A stretch of 64,000 bases of DNA from positions 23,632,607 through 23,696,606 of the forward strand of contig NC_026656.2 in NCBI RefSeq assembly GCF_000004075.3. Reading direction: 5' to 3'. Of the stretch, positions 1 through 10,554 are shown one piece after another. The notes beneath the pieces are model-generated. The model saw nothing but the letters and a program-made list of their open reading frames with translations, was not told where the DNA came from and did no database searches. Origin of the DNA: Cucumis sativus. Its lineage: Eukaryota; Streptophyta; Magnoliopsida; Cucurbitales; Cucurbitaceae. The stretch's first letter is position 1. Each line of letters starts with the position of its first letter. The position numbers and the translations under genes are program-made.

Positions 1-953
1 TGGTCTCTCCACAACCCATCACACAGCAAAACCTGTCCTGCCACCGATCGGTAGTTTCCTATAATCCATCCACTTCTCTCTCCATTTTCTCTCTCAAATT
101 GATTTTGGCACGTTACCACTGCTTCCTTTACACATGCACGCTGTGGACCGCTATTCTCTGTTTGTTATCGATCGTCGCTTCTGTTGCATCTTTGGTCAGT
201 TCCACAACCTTCCGCGTTTTTTTTTTCTTGAAAAATCTTAAATACCGAATCAATAATCTAACTACTGCTTTAACTATGTATTTGAAGGACGAATTCGAGA
301 GGTTAAAAGGGTTAGAGCCGCTATGATTCAACGAGATTAAGGTTCTTTGAACAAGTTTTTGGTAGTTTTTAAGGTTTTGGATCCCTTTTGGTTTGGGTTA
401 ATTTTGTGTATCCCAAAACTAAAAGAAAATTCATCTCATTCACCATAAAAGAATAATTAAAAAGATGGTCAAAGTTCCTATTGAATGTGTCTTTAATATC
501 ACAATCCCAAACAAGACAAATCAAGACCACTACTTGTTTCACCAGACAAAATTTGGGGATCTTATTTAGTTAGTTTTTCTTCTAGTTACATTAGTAAATT
601 TTCTTGTTTTGTTATTCACTTTGCTTAAAAATAATAGTCAAGTCTTTGCTAACTAAAGAAAGATATATAAATATTTCAATAATTTAACTGAGAAACGTGT
701 TGTTTAAAAAAAAAAGAAATTAAAAAGTCAACCATCTCAAGTTGCAAAATCCAAAAAAACCCTCCAAGAAACAAATAATTTGATCTTTTTCTTTAAAATA
801 AAATTTGTCTTGTCCTCCGCTATGTTGTCAGCTTGAAAACTTTGAGTTCACCAAATTTCCAAAACATGTTTAAGAATTAAACTTCCCAATCAATAGCACC
901 AAATAAAGAGAAGAATATCAATATCAAACCAAAGTAATTGAGTGATCAATCAC
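1..953. other. 5' flank of the CYP81 gene; no gene supported
   Basis: No gene is supported here. The first ~200 bases are pyrimidine-rich and less AT-rich than the rest and could be a leader or untranslated end of a neighbouring gene, but the open frames on both strands lack recognisable domains. W-box-type cores (TTGAC or its complement) occur near 464-470 and 727-732, ahead of the P450 start. They fit stress-responsive P450 promoters but are short enough to be chance. Confidence 0.3.
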
Positions 954-3293
954 ATGGATCTTCTTTTGCTCTCTATTTCTCTAATTTCTCTATTCTCTCT
1001 TCTCCTTGCCTTTAACTTCCTCCATCAACCTCGTCACAAAAACCTCCCACCATCTCCATCTTTTTCTCTTCCACTAATAGGACATCTTCATCTCCTCAGA
1101 CATCCTGTCCATCGAACCCTTCACAACCTCTCTGAAAAGCTTGGCCCCGTCCTCTCTCTCCGATTCGGCTCATGTCTTGCGGTAGTTGTATCCTCTTCTT
1201 CTCTTGTCCAAGAATGCTTTACAAAGAATGATATAATTCTTGCCAATCGCCCTTTGGTAAAGAGTGGAAAGTACTTATCATACAACTATACCAACTTAGT
1301 CATCTCGCCTTATGGCGAACATTGGCGAAACCTCCGTCGAATTAGTACCCTCGAGATTTTCTCCATAAGTCGCCTTAACCTTTTTGTGGGAGGTAGAGAA
1401 GATGAAGTCAAACGTTTGTTGTGTAAATTGTGGGATGGATATTCGTTTGAAGAGTTTAAGGTAGTGGAGATGTTCCCTATGTTTATGGATCTTATGTTCA
1501 ATATTCTTATGAGAATGATGAGTGGAAAGAAGAATTGTGGTGACGATTTGAAAGATGAGGAAAGATCCAAGAAATTTAAAGAGATGGTGAAACAAGTTTT
1601 GGCAATTGCTGGAGCAGGAAATCCAGGAGATTTTATACCCTTATGGAATTGGATTGATCCAACTTGTTATAATAAGAGGGTAAAGAAGCTTTCAAAGACA
1701 TCAGATGAACTTATTCAGCAATTAATTGACGAGATCAGGAATCAGAATGATGGAGAAAATACAATGATTCAACATTTACTTGGCCTGCAGAATACTCAAC
1801 CTGAAAATTATAGTGATCAAATTATCAAAGGTCTTATACAAGTATGTTTCTCTTTCTCTAATATATAAGACAAATATATCATCTCTTTATCAAATTTTTT
1901 TGGGATACTCTATAATTCTTTTTTCTTGACCAAATATAATGTTAATGTATTAAATATTATTATTTTGTTTAGATTATTTAATATTGTTATTTTTGTTTGA
2001 TCCAAATCTGGTTAGAGTCTTTGGTCTGTTATGTTTGTGTATATATATGCCCATACTTATTATGAAATTTAGAATACAGAAAATTTCCATATTTAGGTAT
2101 TCTTTATGGGCCTTTTTATGATACCACATTTTTGAAAGAAAAAATATATAGGGGTTACACACCAATAAACTTGCCAATAGTATCAAGATTTATAAAACCT
2201 TAAACTAATAATTTAATTGTCCATATAAACTTATCAAACATAATTAAAAAAAATAGGTTGCAAAAAACTAATTATTTCAATTTAGATCTATTTATACATG
2301 TTCATGTATTCAATGCATTCAATTCTTACATGTAAAAAGACTTTTGTCCTCATTAAAGTAAATTATAAGAATGAGGCTCTAAACTATTTATTAGCTCACA
2401 ACAATTTAGACGTTTAATTTACAAAATTATATGTCTAGCACGATATTTTCCAAACTAAGTTTGTTGTAAATTACAATTATGAAACTTAAAAGGTATAAGT
2501 TGATCTAATTATTATTTCTAGATTTAAATTCATGCAATTTGGTGTAGATTGATACATTTAGTGCTCTCTAAAATCATTGTTTATGAATATGAGATCCTCA
2601 ACAATATTATCTATCGTCTCTTTATATTTAAGAAATCAATAATAGTTTATTAAAATTAATTTATTTTTGTAGGTAATACTATTAGCAGGAATTGATACAG
2701 CAGCTGTGACCTTAGAATGGGCTTTATGTCATCTGCTCAATAATCCAGAAGTATTGAAGAAAGCTACAGATGAGATAGATAGCTCCATTGGTCAAGAGTG
2801 TTTAGTTAAGGAAGTTGATTTGTTGAGATTGAGTTATTTACAAGGAATAATCTTTGAGACCCTACGATTGAATCCAGCAACTCCCTTGCTTGTGCCACAT
2901 TGTGCATCTGAAGACTGCAAAATAGGAGGCTATGATGTACCACGTGACACAACCGTGTTGATTAATGCTTGGGCAATACATAGAGACCCAAGCCTATGGG
3001 AAGATGCCACAAGTTTCAAGCCTGAAAGGCATGAAAATGCAAATGGAGTTGATGCATACAAACTATTGCCATTTGGGTTGGGAAGGAGAGCTTGCCCTGG
3101 AGTGGGAATGGCACAACGTGTGGTTGCCTTGACTTTGGCATCATTGCTTCAATGCTTTGAGTGGCAAAGACTCGGCAACTCATTGGTGGATATGACAGAA
3201 GGTGAAGGACTCACTATGCCTAAAGCTCAACCATTGACAGCCAAGTGTAGACCACGTCCAATTATGATGAAAATTTTATCAATGAAACAATAA
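954..3293 (+). CDS. CYP81: Cytochrome P450, CYP81 family (intact, 2 exons)
   Basis: Exons are 954-1841 and 2673-3293, split by an 831-bp phase-0 GT-AG intron; the protein is 502 aa, usual for CYP81. The ATG at 954 is chosen because the upstream in-frame codon is GTG and a hydrophobic membrane anchor follows ([10 protein letters not shown]...), then the proline-rich hinge [18 protein letters not shown]. The I-helix oxygen-binding motif AGIDTAAVT lies near residues 301-309, ExxR is ETLR (358-361), the PERF region reads PERH (R about 415), and the heme loop [10 protein letters not shown] has its cysteine near 437. All core P450 residues are present. CYP81 enzymes are ER-bound NADPH-P450-reductase-dependent monooxygenases of specialised metabolism (isoflavonoids, lignans, glucosinolates, and CYP81Q enzymes of cucurbitacin triterpenes). 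The exact subfamily and substrate cannot be read from sequence alone. A decayed paralogue sits ~18 kb downstream on the same strand. Confidence 0.93.
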
Positions 3294-4680
3294 TGGGTAA
3301 TATTGGAAAATGATTTCTTATCAATCTACATGTTAATAATGGATATGTGTATTTTTTTGGTTTGCGACCACGAAAACTCTTGGTTCATTTTAGCAAAAAT
3401 GTCAAACTTGATAGTTTCAGAAGTCGTAAAAAAAATTGATTGGTGCAAATTCTACAACATATAGAAAAATAATATTAATAAAACATTAGCGGTGGATGAA
3501 CGAAAGTTTTTCTTAACAGAGGAGTGTTCTCAGGTATTTTACCCATATTCTGCAAATTGAAAAGTTCGCGAGGCATATGACTGGTGGAGGAAGGGCCAAT
3601 GAGGCAGTCTATTTTCCTATATACAAACCATGATGCAATATCTTTCTATTCAATATGAATTATCATTCTTATCATATTATCTATTTTGAGTTTAAAAAAA
3701 AATATTAAACTTCTGTGACGAGATTGAAGTGTTTTTTTAATAATTGAATGCTCTCCGCACGACTTGCAATTTTCTCATACCGTGCAACTATTCTTCTATT
3801 TCTTGGCAAGGCACTCCATCTTTAAAATCATTTGTGTTTATGTTTGTTTCCTTAGATGTCTCTTAACATTTTGTTGCGCAAAAAGCATTTTGTGTTTCCT
3901 TTTTCTACCATTTATGTCAATGGGGACATCGACGATTTTAGAGAGTTTATTTGAATGACTTCGTTAGAAGGACAAATAAGATTGGCCGAAGGCCTAGGTT
4001 AAGTAAAAAACTCCGTGGGGGATTCAATTTGTATGCCGGATAATCTTGATTTGGATTGGGTTACCGTGATAAACCCCAAATCTATTGCATATTGATTTGC
4101 ACTCATAGATGTGGGTGCCAGAGTTTGAAGAAGAAGATAGGCAACTGCCCTTTGAAGAGGTAGATTGTGACGTTATAAATGAAGTATAATATGACCAATT
4201 TTTATTTTTAACAAAATGTTTATTCGACTTTTTATGTTTTATAGATTGATACAAGAAGCTCGTACTCACAACTTAAATTGAATGAAGTACGAGTGGAGTG
4301 AGCTAAATTTCTATCTCGATACATATGATGGACACACCAAGAAACGTTCTTGTTAATTTTGTAAATGGTTAACATATGGAAATGCCCCATAACCTTTTTT
4401 GTGTAAATGTTTTGTTCATAGCCATTATGCTTGTATATCTACGACAAAAGATGTAAGGGGATAGACATTAGTTTTGGTCTACCACACATGTTTTTAGTCA
4501 TATAAGGTAACTATTATTATTGTAAATTTTGGAATAACCCACATATAGGAAATTTTTATTAGATATATTAGATTGAAATTATGTAATTGTTGATGGCATA
4601 TTGTTGAAGAATGAAATTATTGTTCTACTTATTATATTAAATTATTTGTCATTTTTTGTTATGTAACTCCTGGTTGGAAA
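3294..4680. other. Gene-free spacer into the CACTA remnant
   Basis: No coding region recognised. The part next to the P450 is its 3' flank. From about 3,480 onward the sequence may already be the 5' non-coding part of the decayed CACTA element, but no clean CACTA terminus could be placed. The open frames at 3764-3958 (+) and 4024-4269 (-) have no recognisable domain. Confidence 0.3.
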
Positions 4681-4687
4681 GTTTAGT

Positions 4688-7600
4688 TTGTTGATGGATC
4701 TGTCTACTGAAACTAACACTAGAAGAAATTTCGCCTTTAATGTCAGTTGGCAACAATGCACGTCCTGGGGGGTCTATTGTCGAAGTATATATGTGATGAA
4801 TGAGTCAAGTATTTTTTGTTCGAGATATCTAAGTGAGATTGAAACTCAATTTTCTCGAGATGAACGAAATGATGATAGCGTTCCCGAAGACAAGGTAGTT
4901 GGCCAGCTTGAAGTATTTGTGAAGATGGTACAACCATTAGGTGCGAGAGTTCACAATCTTTATCACAAGCAGAGAAACACCAGATACATTAGTACCATCT
5001 TGAACAATGTAGATGAAATCACACAGTACTGCAAGTACAGACTTTAGTTTTTGTTAATTAAGTCATAGTCGTCACAAATACTAATAACTATGAACTTTAA
5101 GAAATACTTGAGGTTTATACGTCCTGAGGTAAATAACAAAGTCGATTACTTGAAAAGATATCTATGGATATTTTCTGATTGGTTCAAGACCAGGTATGTA
5201 GAGTACATAAGTACATTTTGAATTCAATAGAGGAATATTTCTGACTTATATTCACTAGCAAAAAAATCTTAGGTCCTCGAAACGCATATGTGGGAATGCC
5301 TATCTGATGATTTCTTCTCACTTGCAATGGAACCTTCACTTATCGTTCGATTGTACAGTGAATGCATCGTGGGTGGGATACAATTTCACAAGATAGATCA
5401 TGATTTTCGATGCACATAGCAAAATAGTGGAATCATGATAGTTAGTGAAAAAGTAGTGGTAGTGGAAGCACGAAGAATAATTTTTACAGTGCATTGGATG
5501 AAGTTTTTTTCATTCAATATCCAATAGGATACTGTGTTTGACTATTCAAATATAGATGGTTTGACATGGACAAGAATAAAATCCACAAGATACACATAGA
5601 GTTAGGGTACAAATCAATCAACACGTCTCGTTTTTGGTTTCCTGAGGAACTAGTCATTCTCGCAATTCAAGCACAACAAGTCTTTTACATTGACGATCCA
5701 AAAAATGGTGCCAATTGGAAGATTGTTCAAGTGATCTAAAATTAAACGTATTTGGGACGTGCCTGAAGTGGAAGATGTAGAGGATCGACAACTGAATGTA
5801 CTTGAAGTCGTTGTTGGACATTGTGTGGATGATCATATTGAGGATGGCACTCTGTGTAGACACAATGTTGACCCTACAATTATGAATAGACTGATCGTGC
5901 GTCATGTCGTTAACTTCATGTCGTTAACAAGCGATGATGAATAATAACAATAATGTATAATTAAACACATATATATATTTCATTTTTTGGATAATAAATT
6001 TAAAGTACTCTCATATATGTTTAATTAATTTTTGTTTATTGTTATTAGGTACTATATATTATGTCTAACCTTCTTTCTCCCGATATGGATGAGAGCCATC
6101 TTTTCGATATTAATGCAACAAAGTTTAACAACATAGGAGTTTTGTTGTCGGTGGGCGACACAACAGATTAGTTACTGTTACACAATTGATTGATTGCATA
6201 AGTGTGAAGTTTAGTTTATGGAATTATTTTGTTTCTATAGAGGGGTTCTCAACAACTAGCATTCTTAAGAGACGCGAGACATCGAGGAACCTCGAGCTGG
6301 AGCGATATGTTGCACAAAATGGAAAAATCCCCATATCGATCGCTCAAGGACAGGATAAGTCGATCTCTCCACATGCCATTCACTTTAGTTGTACCATCGG
6401 TGTGGTAACTCGGAATACTTTTCCAGTTCGCTTTCTTAAGTGGACTGATGTTACGACAAATTATATCGAGCTCGTGAAAGATTCTTTACAATCACGCATA
6501 CACATATGTTAATTATACCTACCGTGTAATATAGAATCCTAATCCGTCTGTACTTTTGTAGCAATTTTTTGAACTGGATTTCACAAATCTAGTACTTAAT
6601 TGGTTTGTTGAGCACCAGATGCTCACCACCTAGAAGGAGTTTAGGGGGTAGAACCATCGTCATTTCAAGAAGTTCAGTGATCCTAAACATGCACGTGTCA
6701 ACTCACCCCCCAGATTGAAGAATCGTGTGGAATATTGACACTTCCTACGCAACCACTACCTTACCCGAAAATTTCAAGTGATTTAAAACTTATTAATGCT
6801 CTCAAACGATAATTCATTTTTTTATGTAACATTTTGATATTGTTTGCATGTAAGATCAATCATCGATGAATAGGGCTGCTAGAGCGAAGCAGCCTTATAG
6901 TCACAATAGTGGTGCAAAGTTGTTTATACAACGAGCACACAAGCTCACTGAACGATGGGGTCATCCAATCGACTAAGTAGAGTTGTTCAAGGAAACACAC
7001 ACTTGGGATGGCCAGTTCATTTTATCAGCGGCTGCAGATGCTTATATAAGTTTCTTGTTATACTTTTTGTTTTCATTTTGTACGTACATTTTATTCACAC
7101 GCATTTTATAACTTATTAACCAATAAAATTTTTATTGCAGAATCAAATGTTGGCCATCCAGTTCCAACCCACTATAGAGAATTCTCAACTACTATATGAT
7201 GTATGCCAGACAGTGTTGGGTAGACGACCGGGCTACTTAAAGGGTCTTGGTTGGTGGGACCCTAGGCCAAAGTCCCGACACGTTGCTGATAGTTCCTTCT
7301 CAGTTGTTTAAGCCCACGAGCGAGAGATGCACGCCAAGTAGGTTGGTGTGCTAATAATTCGTCTTGCGAAAGTAGAAGAACAAAATAGATTGCGACACAA
7401 AAAAAGTGAACGAAAGATGGCAGACATGATGAAGATGATTGTGAAACTCACTAATCGGTCAGTCAAAGGACCTTGATTTCTTCATTTAATGTAAGTAATT
7501 TTGAACTTTTATGTTCTTTCATTTCTTTCTTGGGTGATATATATATTTATACTTTAGTTTCATGTCATTGTAGGTTGAAAGACATGGGGGACTACTATAT

Positions 7601-8160
7601 ATGTATCACTTAGACTAGTTTTTTGTCGGTTTGTTTCTAGTTTAGGTTTATTGTAATCTACAAACAAAATGTGTGTTTTTTTTAATATTTTAATTAACTT
7701 TAATATATATTTGCTTTGTTGCTTTATTAATTTTACGTTACCTGTTTTACACTTTCAATCAAATTAAATCGAATTCGATTATAAAAATATAAAATTAAAT
7801 TATAAAAATAATAGAAAAAGATGGTGAAACCTTTTCCGACGTAGACACTGCATCGATATAGAGTTGGGCGACGTCGCGTCGACCATTTCTACAAGGACGT
7901 CGATTTTGAGTTATTATTGACGCTCCGATTCTACATCGATAAAAGGTTTCGATCGCCGTGTTGATCATGTCGGCACATCGTGTATCGACATAAGATCTAT
8001 GTCGACGTTTTCACGTTCGTGCGTCATCATTACTTCTTACAATGCGTTGTTTATGACACCCTTGCCGACGTGGCTTTCTGCATCGTGGAAGCCTTCGCCG
8101 ATGCACAATGATTTTCGGCTAACGTTCGATTGCGTCAACAGAACCCTAATAGTAAAAAAT
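4688..8160 (+). mobile_element. Decayed CACTA (En/Spm-like) DNA transposon
   Basis: Several pieces, all on the + strand and in the usual order, match proteins of plant CACTA elements. At 4,720-5,047 is a DUF4218-like stretch (FCSRYLSEIETQFSRDERND, then ILNNVDEITQYCKYR). At 5,540-5,944 is a DUF4216-like stretch (WFPEE...AIQAQQVFYIDDPKNGANWK, then RIWDVPEVEDVEDRQLNVLE) with an internal stop. At 6,060-7,480 is a transposase_24-like second gene (KIPISIAQGQDKSISPHAI, FPVRFLKWTDV, FVEHQML, TVLGRRPGYLKGLGW) broken by several stops. The last ~320 bases (7,830-8,150) are unusually rich in CG and GTCGAC/GTCGG words, as expected for subterminal transposase-binding repeats. The catalytic TNP2 core was not found and the termini are not resolved, so the limits are approximate. 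The copy cannot encode a working transposase. Confidence 0.65.
7830..8150. repeat. CG-rich subterminal block of the CACTA remnant
   Basis: In a window that is about two-thirds AT, this block carries many words such as gacgtcg, gtcgac, catcgat, gccgacg and cgtcgg on both strands. It follows the transposon gene pieces directly. Such arrays of short degenerate repeats near the ends bind CACTA transposases. The expected terminal CACTA/TAGTG was not seen intact; the end may be near the run at 8,146-8,160. Confidence 0.5.
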
Positions 8161-8284
8161 TTGATAGAGTAATTATTATCAGCTGTGAGTTTACTAATAG
8201 ATAATAAGTTCTTTTTAATTTAAGGTACCACCAATACATCATTAAATAACATATATTTTTCTCCAAATTTTAGATACTTTTTCC

Positions 8285-9430
8285 CTATGTGTGTAATTTG
8301 AAGACTTTCACCATTTCCAATATATACTTTATATCTTTACCTAAATAGGTTTGCAAGTTACTCAAATTACCAGTATTGTTGGTGATATGCGCCAAGGCTT
8401 CTGAATCTGCATAGATGGTGGAGTCGGGTTCATCCATCAAATTCATAGCAGCAAGAGCCTTTGGTATATCATTAGACTGATAAGAGTGATCGTACCTATT
8501 CCAAGAATCAATAGCCACATGGTTAACTTTGCCACAAATTTGGCATACTACCTGATTATGATCTTGTGAAATAGGAGTTTGTTGTTCATATGATTTTACT
8601 TCCTTGTGTGGACTCAAGGTTGATTTTGATGCTTGCTTGAAGTAATTGAGTATAGATTTGAAGTAATCAAGCTGTAAAAAGCTTGGGCATGATAGATTTG
8701 ACAAAGAAATTCTTCTTCAAGTTCTTTAGACAACATTTCGTTGTGTGCTTTAAGAGCCACAACAAATTGGTTATAAGAGGGATACGGTGGTTTTGATAGT
8801 TTTGCTATGTGAAAACCTTGATATCAAGATCCTAAGCCTCTAGCAAGATGAAGCACTTTAGTAACATCATCAAGTGGTTTCTTCATAGCAGCTAGTTTAT
8901 CATAGAGGTATTTAATTATTTTTTTTTAATTTTCATCAAGAGTTGAGGATCCCATCTTCAGTGTAAGAAGAATTTTACTTACACGGATTTCACTTTCTTT
9001 TGTCTATATAAGCATTTGATTTTCTAATGATTTCCAAACTTGAAATGCCGTCTCTAATCCTTCTATCATGTTGAAAACATCTTCTGAGATTATCCCCAGC
9101 AGCCAAGAGATAAGAAGTCCCATCATTTGTGATTCAAACTGCACGACTAGCTAGGATAATCTTTGGAGCTTTCTTCCTTGTTAGCAGCTTCATCATCATG
9201 TTTCTTTACTTCTGTGAGATGGTGTTTATACTCTTAATTAATTGTAGTACTTGGGATTTCTATAAGAGATAAATTTTAGTGTCGAGTTTGATTGAAATGA
9301 GACTATAAGTTGACTGATGGAAAAATTGAATCGTGAGCTTTTTCTTCCATGGTCACGAAAAATAATTTTCAGTTTTGTGAGGCAAGTTTTTTTCTATGAG
9401 CACAACAATATGCTCTGATACCATAAAGAA
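8285..9430 (-). mobile_element. Copia retrotransposon 5' fragment (gag to protease, PBS)
   Basis: Read on the minus strand. At 8,285-8,704 the frame holds a degenerate CCHC zinc knuckle (CQICGKVNHV..., last Cys replaced by Ser) followed by a Copia protease-like site (YADSEALAHITNNTGNL, where DSGAS is usual). The gag upstream (8,704-9,350) is broken by stops. At 9,413-9,424 the minus strand reads TGGTATCAGAGC, the standard Copia primer-binding site pairing with initiator Met-tRNA. This shows that the adjoining sequence above 9,425 is the 5' LTR. Integrase, reverse transcriptase and the 3' LTR are absent, so this is a truncated, dead copy. Confidence 0.75.
9413..9424 (-). other. Copia primer-binding site (tRNA-iMet type)
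   Basis: The minus strand reads TGGTATCAGAGC, the primer-binding site of most plant Copia elements. It marks the LTR/internal border of the fragment. The LTR end next to it is worn: the expected CA is not clear. Confidence 0.8.
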
Positions 9431-9720
9431 ACTAAAACCTCAATCAAATGATAAAATAATATTTGTGATGATTTTATTTATAAACACATAATGAATATTT
9501 GTACACAAAGGTGAATAAGGTTAGCTTGTGCTACATACATGGAAAGAATAAATTTATGATAGAAAAAATAAAATTTATGATACTTTTGTATGTAGTACAT
9601 GTATGTACATGTATGTAGCACATGGAAAGAATAAATTTATGATAGAAAAAATAAAATTGTGGACGTCAAAAAGGAAAATTGGGCAAGGGTGGTATTTCCC
9701 ATTCAAGACAATATGTAATG
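9425..9720 (-). repeat. Part of a Copia 5' LTR with an internal duplication
   Basis: This stretch abuts the primer-binding site on the side where the 5' LTR must lie. It contains a duplicated segment of about 38 bp beginning catggaaagaataaattt at 9,539 and again at 9,621, 83 bp apart (gap atg/tac-rich). The outer LTR end could not be placed, so the right limit is a guess. Confidence 0.45.
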
Positions 9721-10554
9721 ATATGGTAATATAAGATAGGGAAGGCAATGAACAATTAATTAATATTGGTGAATTTGTACAAGATTCATGTCAATGTTAA
9801 TTATCCATATTTTGTGGTAATTTGATTAATTAATTTGATTTTGAGATGCTTCATCTCTTATAGATACTACCTACGTGTTCGTGTATCATTTACTACATGA
9901 TCGTTTATAATTGTGATTGTTTAGAAGAAAAACTACACCATGTATGTGATCAATTAATTTCTCGTTAACTGAGAAAGTTTTGATATTTTTCCTTGTGGGC
10001 TTGTAGGTTTTTTTTATTTTCAAAACTGTTTTATGCAATGTAAATATTTTTTCTATTTGTTATATTTTCTTAAAAACCTTCTTATTTAATTATATTTTAT
10101 ATATTTATGACAATAAAAAGGTGCCAGAAAAAGGTGAAATCCAAAAACATCCATTTTTTTTGGGTCAAAATTGTGAATTTTGATACATTTATGACATTAT
10201 TTTTCTTTCTACCCTTCCAATTTTCGGACTAGAGCAAGGTGTTATGGTAGTCCATTTTCGTTAGGGAAAGGGTATAATTTAAACTTCATGGGGATAAAAG
10301 ATGCAAATTTTCCTAACTATTATTAATTTATAATCACAAATTACGACTTGCTTTTCGAAAAATAAAATAGTGCACTCTTTATATTGATGCGTTGAAATCA
10401 TAAACATATAAGTAAATAACGAAAAGATCTATATTTGAGTTCAAACAAATTTCAACTTCAAGCTTAATTATATATATATATATATATCACCCAAGAAAGA
10501 AATGAAAGGAAGAGGTGTGATTGTGTATAGATTCATACATACATATATATTTAG
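9721..10554. other. AT-rich spacer 3' of the LAX2-like gene
   Basis: No coding region recognised. It contains an (AT)n run around 10,470-10,486. The end nearest 10,554 should hold the 3' untranslated region of the minus-strand gene that ends at 10,555. Confidence 0.3.

Noticed and set aside
99..331. Overlapping open frames on both strands at the left edge
   Set aside because: The + frame begins at TTG, neither has a known domain, and the sequence looks more like an untranslated leader; nothing supports a gene.
942..953. Four extra N-terminal codons on the CYP81 protein
   Set aside because: The codon at 942 is GTG; the ATG at 954 directly precedes the membrane anchor.
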